Made by a program: the position numbers and the translations under genes. From assembly GCA_041398565.1 (NCBI GenBank), contig JAWKUN010000002.1:806001-870000 (forward strand): a stretch of DNA of 64,000 nt, written 5' to 3'. Below, piece by piece: positions 27,441 to 37,666 of this stretch. The notes under the pieces were generated by a model. The model saw only the letters and a program-made list of their open reading frames with translations. It was not told where the DNA came from and made no database searches. This DNA comes from DATGPD01 sp041398565 (GTDB taxonomy: Bacteria; Planctomycetota; UBA1135; UBA2386). Each line of letters opens with the position of its first letter. The first letter of the stretch is position 1.

Positions 27441-28946
27441 TCAGGCGATCTCGGCGCGCTGCTCGCGGCGCAGGCGCAGGCCGACGACCGCCAGAGGCAC
27501 CACCCACGGCAACGAGGCCGCGGCGGCGCCGACCAGCAGGCGTACGAGCGAGGGTTGGCCGGCCAACTGGGTTTCGGCCAGCAGGCCGATGCCGACCGCG
27601 GTCAGCAGCAGGGCGGAAGTGGCGAGGTCGCGGCCGAACACCAGGTAGCCCTGGCGCGCGATGCCGTAGGCCGAGACGGCGTAGCGGGCGACGTCGCCGA
27701 TGGCGACGCCGACGAGCGCGAACTCGATGGCGCGATGCAGGTTGGCTTCGCCGCCGCCGAGGCTGAAGCCGACGGGGATCGACCACAGCAGGGTGAAGAA
27801 CTTGGCGGCGTGGCCCGACGCCATCCACTTGTTGGTGCCGAGCGCCTTGTGCAGGCTGCTGCAGCACCCTTCGAGCACGGTGAACCAGGCCGAGAAGCCG
27901 AGGATGCGCAGCATCCAGCCGGCGTTCTCGTAGCGGTGGTCGTAGAGCGTGTCGATGAGCGCCGGCGCGGCGACGATCAACGACGACACGATGGCGCCGG
28001 CGCCCAGTTGGATGACCGTGGTGATGCGCCGGAACGCCGAGCCGATCGGTTCGCCGGCGTTGATCTTGCGCGCGTAGGCCGGGAACGCCACCCACTCGAC
28101 GACGTGGCTCACCACCTCGACGCACATCGAAAGGCCGACGAGCGCCGTGTTGTAGACGCCGAAGATGGCGGCCTCGATGAACTTGGCCAGCATCAGCCGG
28201 TCGGTCTGCCGGGCCAGGAACGTGAACATCGTGCTCACGAACACCCAGGTGCCGTAGCGGAACAGCGCCTTGGCGTGGTCGCGGTTCCAGTGCAGGCGGT
28301 TGCGCGTGCCAGGCAGCACCACGTGGCTCACCACCATCTGCACGAACGGGTTCACCAGCGAGCCGATCGCCAGAGCCCAGATGGAGTGGTAGATGGCCGC
28401 CAGCGTGACCATCACCGCGACCATGCAGAGCTGGCCGAAGATCTGCACCCCGAGCGCTTGCAGGGGGCGCATGGCTTTCATCGCCGTGATGACCTTGGTG
28501 GAGTAGAACCCCGACAGCACGGCGGCGAAGCCGACCACCGGCAGCAGGTAGAGCAGCTCCGGATGCTCTGGGTAGAACCAGGCGAGCACCGGGCCCATCA
28601 GGCAGGCCACGAGCCAGACCAGGAAGCCGCGCACGACCTGGATGGTCCAGGCGGTGTCGAGGAAGCTCTGCTGGTCGCCGAGCTTGCTGTGCACGATCGC
28701 TGGCCGGATGCCGACGTCGGAGAACAGCTCGATGCCCTCGAGCGCCACCCAGCACAGACCCATCGTGCCGAAGTGCTCGGGGAAGAGCAGACGCGTGAGC
28801 GCCAGGTTGGAGCCGAGGCGCAGCGCCTGGACCACGCCGTACCCCGCCACCGTCTGCAGCGAACCGCGGATCACCTGGCGTCGCAGGGTGGGCGCCGCCG
28901 GCGGCTCGGTCACGGGCGGCGTCTCCGGCGCAGTGGTGCTCGTCAT
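27441..28946 (-). CDS. Polysaccharide flippase/oligosaccharide exporter (Wzx/MATE-like)
   Basis: This 501-residue polytopic membrane protein has about 12-14 hydrophobic segments and the family opening GSLQTVAGYGVVQALRLGSNLALTRLLFPEHFG. In the polysaccharide biosynthesis (RfbX/PST) family this N terminus precedes a transporter that flips lipid-linked oligosaccharides or exports O-antigen-like units. The ATG at 28946 is preferred over GTG at 28958. No glycosyltransferase cluster surrounds it here, so the exported polymer is unknown. The 253 bases on its 3' side hold no convincing gene. Confidence 0.82.
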   Translation of the reverse strand: MTSTTAPETPPVTEPPAAPTLRRQVIRGSLQTVAGYGVVQALRLGSNLALTRLLFPEHFGTMGLCWVALEGIELFSDVGIRPAIVHSKLGDQQSFLDTAWTIQVVRGFLVWLVACLMGPVLAWFYPEHPELLYLLPVVGFAAVLSGFYSTKVITAMKAMRPLQALGVQIFGQLCMVAVMVTLAAIYHSIWALAIGSLVNPFVQMVVSHVVLPGTRNRLHWNRDHAKALFRYGTWVFVSTMFTFLARQTDRLMLAKFIEAAIFGVYNTALVGLSMCVEVVSHVVEWVAFPAYARKINAGEPIGSAFRRITTVIQLGAGAIVSSLIVAAPALIDTLYDHRYENAGWMLRILGFSAWFTVLEGCCSSLHKALGTNKWMASGHAAKFFTLLWSIPVGFSLGGGEANLHRAIEFALVGVAIGDVARYAVSAYGIARQGYLVFGRDLATSALLLTAVGIGLLAETQLAGQPSLVRLLVGAAAASLPWVVPLAVVGLRLRREQRAEIA

Positions 28947-29101
28947 GGGCTCGTGCACGAAAGTATCGACCCGTCAGGGTGCTGCGCTTGCGCAAACGGG
29001 TTTTCCCCAGTCGGACCGAATCGGCGCACCTACCGACTCGTCGAAAAGCTCGTCAGCGATTTCCCGGGGGCCGCGGAGCGTGAGGCTCGGATCGAGCCGC
29101 G

Positions 29102-32077
29102 TCAGCGCCCGACCGTGCGGACCCATGGCAGCATGCTGCGGACGTGGACACCGTTGAGGTCGGGAAGCACGAAGCCCGACAAGAAGATCGGCAAGCCGAC
29201 CAGCGCGGCCAGCGGCGGGAGCGCCACGGTGGCTTGTGCCTGGCCCTGGGCGTCGAGCACGCCGAAGAAGCCGCCGAACACGCCGTTGCCGCTGATGAGG
29301 CTGAGGCTGAACAGTCCGTCCGGCACCAGCGGCAGGACGTAGCCGTCGACGGGCAGGCCCGGCGCGGTCGCCAACGAGGCTGCCAGTAGGTAGGGCCGGC
29401 CGGGCGACTGCGGCACCGAGAGGCTCACGGCGCTGGCCCCGCCCAGCGGAGTCGTCGCCGGGACCTCGAGGGCGCGCGGGGCCAGCAAGAAGCGTGCGGC
29501 GCGCGCCGCCAGGGAAGCGCGCAGGTCAGCGTCGAGCACGGTCTCGAGCGGGAAGCCGAGGTTGACCACGCGCGTCGCGCCGGCGCTGCGCTGGATGCCG
29601 GCGTTGCCACCGGTGGCGTAGCGCAGGCACGCCGTCGAGTTGGCATCGATGACGTCGATCGTGTCCGCGTAGTCGACGTCGTAGGTGGGGCCGCTGCCGT
29701 TGTCGAACACGCCCGACGGTAGGCCGGCGAAGATGCCGCCGGCGAGCGGGCTGAACGCGTAGGTGTTGGCGTCGTCGCTCACGTAGCGGGCGCCGAGCGA
29801 GCCGTGGTAGAACGCGATGTCCGCGGCGCTGCCGCGCGCCTCCAGGTCCCAGCCGATCTCGGCGCCGCTCACGAGCAGGCGCCCGCCCTGCGCCAAGTAG
29901 GTGGCCACGAGCGCTTGTTCCTGGCTGCTGAAGGTCTCGTCCTCGGTGCTCTCCTCGCCGCACGCCCAGTCGACCATGCGGTACGGCGCGAGCGGCACGC
30001 GCCCGAGCGCCACCGCCTCGTTGGTGGCGGCGTCGAAGCCGAGCGAGAACTCGCCGTGCCGGGCCAGCGCGTCGGCGTGCAGGCGCAGGTAGTCCTTGGT
30101 GTTGTCGAGCTGACGGATGACCTTGTCGAGGCGGTCGAAGCCCTGCACCAGCAGGCACTCGGAGGTGCGCGTGTGCGAGGTGCGCGCGCTCAGCACGTCG
30201 GTCGGCTGCGAGCGACCGGTACTGTTGCAGGCGCGCACTCGGAACGAGCGCAGCGTGTCGTGCGGCAGCGCGCCGGTGGACCAGGTCGTGCCGCCTGTCT
30301 GTGCGACCTCGACGAAGCCTTTGCCGTCGGGCGACTGCTCGATCGAGTAGGCGGTGGCCCCGGCTACTGCGTCCCACGCCAGGCGCAGGCCGCCCAGGCC
30401 GTCCTGCTGCACGCGGAACGCCACCGGCGGCTCCGGCGCGAACGGTGCGGTCGGCGAGAAGTAGCGCAGGATGCCGCGCGCCATGGCGCGACCGGCGATG
30501 GTGCGGAAGTCGGCGTCGCGCAGCGCTTCGTGGTCCCGTGAGCCGGGCACGTCGTGGAAGGCGAGCTCCACCAGGATGCCGGGCATGGTCGACAGCAGGC
30601 GCACTTCGCCGAAGTTGGCCGACAGCAGCCCGCGGTCGGTCCACGCCGGGTCGTAGTTCGCGCGCACGTCGGCGACGATCCGGTTGTGCACCGCCGCCTG
30701 CAGCGCAGCGGAGCCCGCGGTGGCGCCGCCGTTGTAGATGTAGGTCGAGGTGCCGAGCCCGCCGCCGGCGTTGGTGTGCAGCGACACGAAGGCGTCGCAG
30801 CCGCCGACCCACTCCGCGAAGCGCGGTCGGGCGGTGACGTCGTCGTCGTTGTCCTCGCCGCCGGCGATCGAGTCGTACACGGAGGCCGGCGCGCCGGCGA
30901 ACTGCGACCAGTAGCGGCTGCACTCCTGCCATCGCGGCCGGCCGCTGGTGCCGCCGCCGCGCGCGATCGAGCCGTTGCCACCACCGATGCGCACCGCGTC
31001 GGCGATGACGACGCTGCCCGGCGCCTGGCTCCGGTTGTCGAGAACGACGCGCGCACCCTGCGCCGGCACGTAGTGGAACGTGCCCAGGTACACCCACGTG
31101 CGGTCGGCCGCCTGCTGGTCGACGTTCACCACCGTGGTGCCGCCGGTGTGGTGCACGGTGAAGTGCGCGTCGCCCGCCCGGTTGGTGCCGGCGCGGTAGA
31201 ACACGTAGGTCGGGTAGTCGCCCTCGGCGGTCACCGTCAGGTTCCAAGTCGCCGTGGCGGTCGCCGACGCCGTCGTCGTCGCGTAGCGGTAGGTGCCGCC
31301 GTTGTAGCCGCTCGACGCCGAGGTGAACCAGGTGCCGGTCTCGCTGTAGCTCACGCCGCCGAAGTCGTTGTCGGCGAGCGCTTCGCGCGTGATCTCGCCG
31401 CGCTCGCGGCAGGTCACCACTCGCGCCCCCATGTCGAGCAGCATGGGGATCAGCACCTGCATGGCGATCTCGTTGGTGTGGATGTCCTCGGTGAGGCCGC
31501 CGATCTGGCCGCGCTGCGTCGTCCAGCCGAGCGTCGAGTGCCAGTAGTAGCCGTGCCCGGCCGAGATGGCGATCGTCTTGCCGGACAGCGCACCGGTCGT
31601 GGCGGCAGCGATGCCCAGGTGCGTGCCGGTCCTCTGGCCGGCCGGCGGTGGCGGCGTCTCCCCGAGCGCCTCGCGCAGCGGCAGGTCACCGCGTGCGGTG
31701 CGCACGGCGATGCCGACGTCGGTGAAGCCCTGTGCGACGAGCGTCTTGGTGAGCTGCTCGAGGGCGTCCTCGAGCGTGCCGAGGTGACGCGCAGCGAGGA
31801 CGCGCTGGCTCAACACGACTTCGACGCTGCGTCCCTGTGTGCGCGTCGCGCACAGGGTAGTACCGGGCGGGAACGCGGTGCGAAGCCCGGGCGTCGCGGG
31901 GGCGGTGAGCACGGCGCGCACCAGGACGTCGACGTCGGCTGCCGGGGCGGCGACGGCGACGAGTTGGTGGGTGTCGGTTCGCCACTGCAGGACTGTCGGC
32001 GAGACCGACTGCGCCGCGCCGGCGGCGGGGAGAGCGAGCGCGGCCGCGGCAGCGGCCAGGGAGAGCGAGACGCGCAT
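29102..32077 (-). CDS. Secreted N-acetylmuramoyl-L-alanine amidase with inserted golvesin-like domain
   Basis: This 991-residue protein has a signal peptide (to about residue 22) and an Amidase_3 fold. Zinc/catalytic motifs are AISAGHG (His175), LTEDIHTNEIA (Glu), VSLHTNAGG (His434) and GILVELAFHD (Glu). Between the Glu and second His lies a roughly 125-residue golvesin/Xly-CBD-like beta domain (YPTYVFYRAG, FTVHHTGGTTVV, VIADAVRIGGG). A fibronectin-type-III-like part (about 555-645) and a region resembling a glutamine-amidotransferase/ThuA-like fold follow. The last 120 residues are the shared C-terminal domain. It should cleave peptidoglycan stem peptides; the target of the insert is unknown. 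Confidence 0.85.
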   Translation of the reverse strand: MRVSLSLAAAAAALALPAAGAAQSVSPTVLQWRTDTHQLVAVAAPAADVDVLVRAVLTAPATPGLRTAFPPGTTLCATRTQGRSVEVVLSQRVLAARHLGTLEDALEQLTKTLVAQGFTDVGIAVRTARGDLPLREALGETPPPPAGQRTGTHLGIAAATTGALSGKTIAISAGHGYYWHSTLGWTTQRGQIGGLTEDIHTNEIAMQVLIPMLLDMGARVVTCRERGEITREALADNDFGGVSYSETGTWFTSASSGYNGGTYRYATTTASATATATWNLTVTAEGDYPTYVFYRAGTNRAGDAHFTVHHTGGTTVVNVDQQAADRTWVYLGTFHYVPAQGARVVLDNRSQAPGSVVIADAVRIGGGNGSIARGGGTSGRPRWQECSRYWSQFAGAPASVYDSIAGGEDNDDDVTARPRFAEWVGGCDAFVSLHTNAGGGLGTSTYIYNGGATAGSAALQAAVHNRIVADVRANYDPAWTDRGLLSANFGEVRLLSTMPGILVELAFHDVPGSRDHEALRDADFRTIAGRAMARGILRYFSPTAPFAPEPPVAFRVQQDGLGGLRLAWDAVAGATAYSIEQSPDGKGFVEVAQTGGTTWSTGALPHDTLRSFRVRACNSTGRSQPTDVLSARTSHTRTSECLLVQGFDRLDKVIRQLDNTKDYLRLHADALARHGEFSLGFDAATNEAVALGRVPLAPYRMVDWACGEESTEDETFSSQEQALVATYLAQGGRLLVSGAEIGWDLEARGSAADIAFYHGSLGARYVSDDANTYAFSPLAGGIFAGLPSGVFDNGSGPTYDVDYADTIDVIDANSTACLRYATGGNAGIQRSAGATRVVNLGFPLETVLDADLRASLAARAARFLLAPRALEVPATTPLGGASAVSLSVPQSPGRPYLLAASLATAPGLPVDGYVLPLVPDGLFSLSLISGNGVFGGFFGVLDAQGQAQATVALPPLAALVGLPIFLSGFVLPDLNGVHVRSMLPWVRTVGR

Positions 32078-32086
32078 GGACGACTC

Positions 32087-32092
32087 ATGCTA
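32087..32092 (-). promoter_or_regulatory. Candidate -10 box for the amidase gene
   Basis: TAGCAT on the minus strand, preceded by CCCGC, lies nine bases before the amidase ATG. Same pattern as before sdaA. Confidence 0.35.
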
Positions 32093-32333
32093 GCGGGTCG
32101 GCCCGGTGGGGGGCGAAGGTCGCAGACCGGTCTTCGACCCCTTCGAGCGCCTCGTACCGGCCCATGCCGTCGAGGCCCGCGTCGGGCGCGGCTGAGCTCT
32201 CAGCTGGCAATGCTCGGGCCCGGTGGCCTCGCCGCGGTCATGCTTTCGGGTCGCTTGGTTTGGCGACGGCCGACCCGCGCCCCGGCGTCGAAGCTACCGG
32301 CGTGCTCGTGATGTGGCTCCGGCCGCCCTGATC

Positions 32334-33548
32334 TCAGTCGTGCACGTACGCAACGGGGTTCGAAACCGCGAACCCGCTCGCCGGGCTGCCACCCACGCCT
32401 TGCCATGCGAAGCTGAAGCCCAGCAGGATGGGCACGTCGGGGACGCGGATCGTCATGCCGGCGTGCCGGCTCGTTGGAATCGTGCCTGTGCCCGCGATCG
32501 TCATGCCGGCGGCAACGTCGAGCCAGACATCGCCGAGGCCAACCACCGGGATCCGGGAGCCCGGCGTTCCGAGCAGGAGCAGGTAGGCATCCCCGGGCTG
32601 CCCGAACAGGTCGGTAGCGACCGTGCCGCCCCGCGGTGCGCCTGGCGCCGACAGGGACGGCAGGTTCGCGGAGGTCGCGGCCACGAAGGGCCCGATCGGC
32701 GGCGCACCGCCGCTCGGCGTCAGCGCAACGGCCGGATCGATCCGGACGGTACTGCCCGTGCCATCGATCGCCGACACCGGAGTGCCATCGGTGCCGGCGA
32801 CGAGCGCGGTGTGATCACCCGCGATGTCGGCGTGGCTGTTGACCAGCCGTAGAGCCGACTGGCCAAGGCCGAGGTTGGCGACGCGGCTGCCGCCGGTGAG
32901 CGCGCTTCCCGCAATCCAAAGGGATGCGTTGTTCGCCTCGACGGCAGGCCGATCGAATTGCAGTGCGTGCGCGAGCGGGTACTCGACGTCGCCCGAGACG
33001 ACACAGTCCGCGAGCACGACCGCGCTGTTGGTCACGACGAGACCGGTGCTGGTGACGGAGCAGCCGTTCAGGAATACGCCGGCGGAATCGGAGACCGAGA
33101 CCGCCGCAGCGAACCCGCCGTAGGCTTCGACGCGGTCGAGCACGACCGTGCCCGCGCACTGGCCTACCACGACGTCGCCGAAGAACGTGCCGCTCAGCCG
33201 AGGGCGGCCGCGGAAGCCCATGAGCTTGAACGTCCGGCCGGCCGGTAGGCCAACGATCTGGAACGCGGGTTGTGGCAAGGCGAGCGTGTGGGGTATCGCC
33301 GCCCCGGCATCCATGACGACCGACAACGCCTTGCGGGTCGTGAACGGCCTATACGATCCGTCACGCACCTGCAGCACATCGCCGTCGGCTGCGGCCGCCT
33401 CCGCGGCCGGCAAGTCCATGAAGTTCGTGCCAGGGCGGTTCTGGGAATCGACGACCAGGACCCGGCCCTGGGCGAAACCCGCGGCAGCGAACAGCACCGC
33501 GAACGCCGCGCGAACGACGAGGGGTTCGGTACTGATTGGTGTGGTCAT
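32334..33548 (-). CDS. Secreted beta-helix-like protein, paralogue of the 23 kb gene
   Basis: This 404-residue protein has a signal peptide (VVRAAFAVLFAAAGFAQG) and the opening FMDLPAAEAAAADGDVLQVRDGSY, close to the equivalent region of the protein at 23196-24389. Strand repeats (VVLDRVEAYGG, VFLNGCSVTS, VVLADCVVSGD) suggest a right-handed beta-helix. The C-terminal 110 residues are the shared domain (ending SNPVAYVHD). The ATG at 33548 gives the signal peptide. It probably acts outside the cell; ligand unknown. Confidence 0.8.
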   Translation of the reverse strand: MTTPISTEPLVVRAAFAVLFAAAGFAQGRVLVVDSQNRPGTNFMDLPAAEAAAADGDVLQVRDGSYRPFTTRKALSVVMDAGAAIPHTLALPQPAFQIVGLPAGRTFKLMGFRGRPRLSGTFFGDVVVGQCAGTVVLDRVEAYGGFAAAVSVSDSAGVFLNGCSVTSTGLVVTNSAVVLADCVVSGDVEYPLAHALQFDRPAVEANNASLWIAGSALTGGSRVANLGLGQSALRLVNSHADIAGDHTALVAGTDGTPVSAIDGTGSTVRIDPAVALTPSGGAPPIGPFVAATSANLPSLSAPGAPRGGTVATDLFGQPGDAYLLLLGTPGSRIPVVGLGDVWLDVAAGMTIAGTGTIPTSRHAGMTIRVPDVPILLGFSFAWQGVGGSPASGFAVSNPVAYVHD

Positions 33549-33869
33549 GTCAGCGATCCGTGTCGGAGGTCTTGGGGAGGTTTCCGTCGGGCGCCCGGAT
33601 TGCCACGAAGATAACCTGTTGACAGTCGAGGAGGCGCGGTCGCACTCCCACGCGACGTGCGGTTCCAGGGCTTTCTTTGCCCGCCGTCGTGAGAGCGTCG
33701 GATCGAGACGCCACTGCGTCGACGGACCGACGGCTGCACCAGGCGATGGCGTTCCGGACCACGATCGGCGTACGTTCTCGACTGGGCACGCCGCTTGCAT
33801 CGTGGCCTTCATCGTCCCGGGCACGGCGCGCCCGCGTAGCCCGGGCGATTCCATTCCGGAGGCACATCC
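33549..33869 (+). other. Intergenic region between divergent secreted-protein genes
   Basis: These 321 bases separate two divergent genes, the beta-helix protein (minus) and the Kelch protein (plus), and should hold both promoters. A TTGACA occurs at about 33619-33624 on the plus strand, without a convincing -10 box at the right distance. GGAGG eight bases before the Kelch ATG is a good ribosome-binding site. No RNA or small gene is evident. Confidence 0.5.
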
Positions 33870-35207
33870 ATGTCTCGTTTCGCTCGCGTCCTCGTCCCTC
33901 TGGTCATTGTGGCCAGTGCGTCTGCGCAGTTGGGCCCCGTCTGGGTCCCGCGCTACCCGAGTATGGAGCCGCAGGAGCGGCACCGTTTCGTCTTCTGCTC
34001 GGCGCCCACGGGTGGTGTCGTCTTGTTCGGCGGCGCTTCCCTCGCGCCCCCCTTCATTCTCGGAGACACCTGGCGATGGGATGGGGACGGCTGGGCACAG
34101 GTGCCGGTGCCGCACTCACCTTCGCCCCGCTCCTCGTGTTGCTCTGCACTCGACACCGGGCGCGGGGTGGTCGTCTTGTTCGGCGGGACCGACGGCTCGA
34201 GTCTGCTCGACGAGACCTGGGAGTTCGACGGTCGCGACTGGCGCCGCTTGACCCCGGCGATCGCACCGGTGGCGCGCGTCGGCGCGACTCTCTGCTTCGA
34301 CAGCACGCAGGGTCGATGTCTGTTGTTCGGTGGCACGGCCCAGGGCACGTACGGCCCATACGACCTCGACGACCTCTGGGCGTGGGACGGGGCTACCTGG
34401 ACTCGACTCGGAGTGACGGCTGGGCCGATGCCGCGCCATTCCCATGCGGCAGCCTACGACGTCCGTCGTGGCCGACTCGTCGTCGTCGGTGGGGGCGAAC
34501 TCAGCTCGCGCCGGTTCGCCGACACGTGGGAGTTCGACGGCACTCGATGGCAGAGCGCCGCCGTCGGACCGGCCACCGACCTGAACGCGTCGATGGTGTT
34601 CGAGTCCGAGCGCAACCGGTGCGTGATCCTGGGGCTCTACGTCGGGCACATGGAGTGGGATGGTTCGGTCTGGCGGGTGGTGGAGCCGCCCACGCCGCGA
34701 CCCGACAGTTGGCGACCCAGTGGGCTGAGCACCCTGGCGTACGATTCGTTCAGCAAGACGATCGTCGCCTTCGGGGACGAGCGCTATTCGGTCACCTGGG
34801 AGTACGCGCTCGACTTGCGGCGTGCTCGTCTGCGATCGTTCGGGGTGACGACGTGCGCGCCGGCCACGACCCTGTCCCTGGTTTCGTCGGGCCGGCCGGT
34901 CCTCGGCACGACGGCGCTGCCGCTTCGCTTCCAGTACGCCGCTCCCAATGCAGTCGGCGTCGTGCAATTCGACTTCGAGCCGCGCCAGCTGGCGATCAAC
35001 TCGCGCTGCTACCTCTACGTGCCCGGGTCGGGGCCGGCTCTCCCGACCGTTGCCGATGCGTTCGGCCGGTGCAGCGTCGGCATCTCCATTCCGTACCTCA
35101 CCAGCCTCGTCGGGTGGGAGTTCTACGCTCAGCTCGCATCGACCGGGGGGCCGGCCTTCGACCGCTGGGCCATGTCGAGCGGCGTGGGCATTCTGGTCGG
35201 CCGGTAG
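33870..35207 (+). CDS. Secreted Kelch-repeat protein
   Basis: This 445-residue protein has a signal peptide (MSRFARVLVPLVIVASASAQ) and five to six Kelch-like beta-propeller blades with the GVVLFGG / DTWRWDG, VVVLFGG / ETWEFDG, CLLFGG / DLWAWDG and VVVGGG / DTWEFDG pattern. Such propellers usually bind other proteins or sugars. The last 120 residues form the shared C-terminal domain (ending SSGVGILVGR). GGAGG upstream supports the ATG. The function is unknown. Confidence 0.82.
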   Translation: MSRFARVLVPLVIVASASAQLGPVWVPRYPSMEPQERHRFVFCSAPTGGVVLFGGASLAPPFILGDTWRWDGDGWAQVPVPHSPSPRSSCCSALDTGRGVVVLFGGTDGSSLLDETWEFDGRDWRRLTPAIAPVARVGATLCFDSTQGRCLLFGGTAQGTYGPYDLDDLWAWDGATWTRLGVTAGPMPRHSHAAAYDVRRGRLVVVGGGELSSRRFADTWEFDGTRWQSAAVGPATDLNASMVFESERNRCVILGLYVGHMEWDGSVWRVVEPPTPRPDSWRPSGLSTLAYDSFSKTIVAFGDERYSVTWEYALDLRRARLRSFGVTTCAPATTLSLVSSGRPVLGTTALPLRFQYAAPNAVGVVQFDFEPRQLAINSRCYLYVPGSGPALPTVADAFGRCSVGISIPYLTSLVGWEFYAQLASTGGPAFDRWAMSSGVGILVGR

Positions 35208-35464
35208 GACGCCACCGCGGCGCCGCTCGACGATCTCTGATCGCCGGGCCGCTGCTTGCCGATTCCCTCGCGCTGGAGCGGAAAGGGCCAAGAGAACCTT
35301 CGCAGCGAGGCTGTGCCCGGTGCGGCATCCAGAACGGACGCAGGTCGGATACACGACCAAGAGTGGGGGGCTCGCCGGATCGCCAGAATCCGCGTCACGC
35401 TCCGTCCGTGCGGTCATCTCTCGGACGGCCGGCCATCGGGTTTCGTTGGCCGCAGGACATTGCC

Positions 35465-37666
35465 ATGCACACACGCCTCCCGACCGGTTTTCTCCTGGGC
35501 GTTCTGTCCGCGACCCTGCAGCCTTTGTCGAGCCAGGCGCCATCGATGCGTTCCTGGGACGCGCCGCCGACCATCGTCAGCCACACCGCGGGGCTGGACT
35601 GGGTCGAGGGCGAGTGGGTGGGCATCGGCGATGGCTACAAGGTGGCGCTGCGCAACGACGGGTTCGTGTTCACCCCGGCCCTGGGGGAACGCGCCCCGCG
35701 CAACTATCCGATCGCGTTCGAACTGGTGGCGATCGGCCGCGACGGCGCGGCGATGCCGTTGGCCGGCGCCGCACCGCGTCGAGCCGGTCTGCGCGTCGAG
35801 TACGACCGTGGCGGCGTGATCGAACGCTACGACGTGGGGGCCGGGCACCTCGAGCAGAGCTTCGTGTTCGCGGAGCGTCCCGCGGGCCGCGGCGACCTCG
35901 TCGTGCGCGGGCGTCTCAGCACCGAGCTCGAGGTGCAACGGGACGGCGACGGCCTGCGCTTCACGCTGCCCGACGTCGGCGGTTGCACCATGAGCGGAGT
36001 GGTCGGTGTCGATGCCGCCGGCCGGCGGGTGCAGGGAGGCGTGCACTACGCGGACGGCGTCGTCGAACTGTCGCTGCCCGCCGCCTTCGTCGAGAGCGCG
36101 GCGCTGCCCTTCGTGCTGGATCCGTTGCTGGGCGGCGCGAGCGTGGTGAGTGGCACGGGCGGTTTCGACGACCGCAATCCGACTGCCGCCTACGACCCCG
36201 GCGTCGACCGGTTCTGCGTGGTGTGGGAGCGGGTCTTCTCGGCGACCGACCACGATGTCGTTGCCCAGGCCCTGACCCGCACCGGCGTACCCATCAACGC
36301 GGCCCTGTTGATCGACGCGACGGCCGCGAACACCACCTCGCCGCAGATCGCCACTTGCGGCTCGGGCGGGGCCTTCGTCGTCGCCTTCATCCGTGGCATC
36401 GACCTCGTCGGCCGAGCGATCGACCCGGCCACGGGTGCTTTGGGCGCGACGGCGGTGATCGGCGACAGCGGCGGGCTCCGCACGGAAACGCACAGCTCGC
36501 CCTGTCTGGCCACCGACCTGACCCGCGGCTGCACGTTGTGCGTCTGGCAGCGCAACACCGCCACACCCAGCACCGACCACATCGTCCGTGCCGCGAGAGT
36601 CAGCGTCGGATCGTCGCTCTTGCTGACCGTCGGCGCCACGCGCGACGTGGTCCGGGGAACGACGGTGAGCCGGCCACGGCTGAGCAAGAGCGACCGCGGG
36701 CGCGACCGGCACGCCGTCGTGTTCCAGCGCGCGACCTTCAGCGGAACCCTCAACGCCGTGATGCGCGTCATCGACGGCAACGGCGTCGTGCTGGCGCCCG
36801 AGCAGCTCCTTTCCAGCTCACCTTCGGTGGCGCCCGAACCGGAGGTCGACGGCGACGGCACGACCTGGGTGGCCTCGTGGATGCCCGCCCCGGTCGTCAA
36901 TGAGCACCTCGATGTCGCCTCGGCGTGGTTGCACCCCACGACCGGGCAGATCGTGCGCAACAGCCGATTCGCCCACTTTGCGACAGGCGGCAACGACGCC
37001 GTCACGCCGCGTGTGACCTGGATCACCGATTCGTGTCTGGTCGGCCACGTGGTGGCGCCCACCACGGGGAGCGTGCGGTTCGCGCGCGTCATCTCGTTGG
37101 ATCCGTTCTATTGCACGGATTGCGAGGACAAGGCCGACGTCGGGGTTGCGACGCGCGTCGAAGGCCCTCCCGTCGGCTGTGCCGTGCGCGCGACCGGCGG
37201 CACCGACGAGGACGTGTTGCTGACCTGGGAACAGGCTCTCGCCGGCAACGGCGACATCATCGCGCGGCGCTGGGTGGCTGTGGATGGCGACGTCACTTCG
37301 CTCGGGGGTGGATGTGGACTCGGGGGGCGCAACGCCGCCGGTTGCCCACGCAGTCCCAACCCCTTCTTCTCGCATTGGCTGCTCGAAGCGCCGCTGAGGG
37401 TGCCGGCGATCTTCGTCCTCTCGATCGGCCAGTCCAGTCTTCCATGCGGGTCCTGCAACCTGATCCCCGACCTGACGACGGCGATCACGGTGATCACCGC
37501 CACCGATGGCTCCGGGCGCTCCTTCGTGCCCGCCGGCATCCCCGCGTCGTCACCGCTGGTCGGGATTCCCGTGTTCACGCAATGGGCGACGATCGACACC
37601 AGCGCGCCGGCCTGCCCGCGGTTCTTGCTGCATCTGTCCGATGCGCTGCGGATCGTGATCCGGTGA
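35465..37666 (+). CDS. Large secreted protein of unknown function
   Basis: The 733-residue product begins with a signal peptide (MHTRLPTGFLLGVLSATLQPLSSQ). The region of residues 30-230 is rich in beta strands. From about residue 235 it has loose repeats of the type RNPTAAYDPGVDRFCVVWE, TSPQIATCGSGGAFVVAFI and SSPCLATDLTRGCTLCVWQ, resembling repeats in which a beta-propeller blade reports data in WxR form. Paired cysteines (CTDCEDK, CGSC) are frequent near the C terminus. The tail is the shared domain (ending SDALRIVIR). AGGA before the ATG supports the start. No enzyme motif is seen. Confidence 0.75.
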   Translation: MHTRLPTGFLLGVLSATLQPLSSQAPSMRSWDAPPTIVSHTAGLDWVEGEWVGIGDGYKVALRNDGFVFTPALGERAPRNYPIAFELVAIGRDGAAMPLAGAAPRRAGLRVEYDRGGVIERYDVGAGHLEQSFVFAERPAGRGDLVVRGRLSTELEVQRDGDGLRFTLPDVGGCTMSGVVGVDAAGRRVQGGVHYADGVVELSLPAAFVESAALPFVLDPLLGGASVVSGTGGFDDRNPTAAYDPGVDRFCVVWERVFSATDHDVVAQALTRTGVPINAALLIDATAANTTSPQIATCGSGGAFVVAFIRGIDLVGRAIDPATGALGATAVIGDSGGLRTETHSSPCLATDLTRGCTLCVWQRNTATPSTDHIVRAARVSVGSSLLLTVGATRDVVRGTTVSRPRLSKSDRGRDRHAVVFQRATFSGTLNAVMRVIDGNGVVLAPEQLLSSSPSVAPEPEVDGDGTTWVASWMPAPVVNEHLDVASAWLHPTTGQIVRNSRFAHFATGGNDAVTPRVTWITDSCLVGHVVAPTTGSVRFARVISLDPFYCTDCEDKADVGVATRVEGPPVGCAVRATGGTDEDVLLTWEQALAGNGDIIARRWVAVDGDVTSLGGGCGLGGRNAAGCPRSPNPFFSHWLLEAPLRVPAIFVLSIGQSSLPCGSCNLIPDLTTAITVITATDGSGRSFVPAGIPASSPLVGIPVFTQWATIDTSAPACPRFLLHLSDALRIVIR

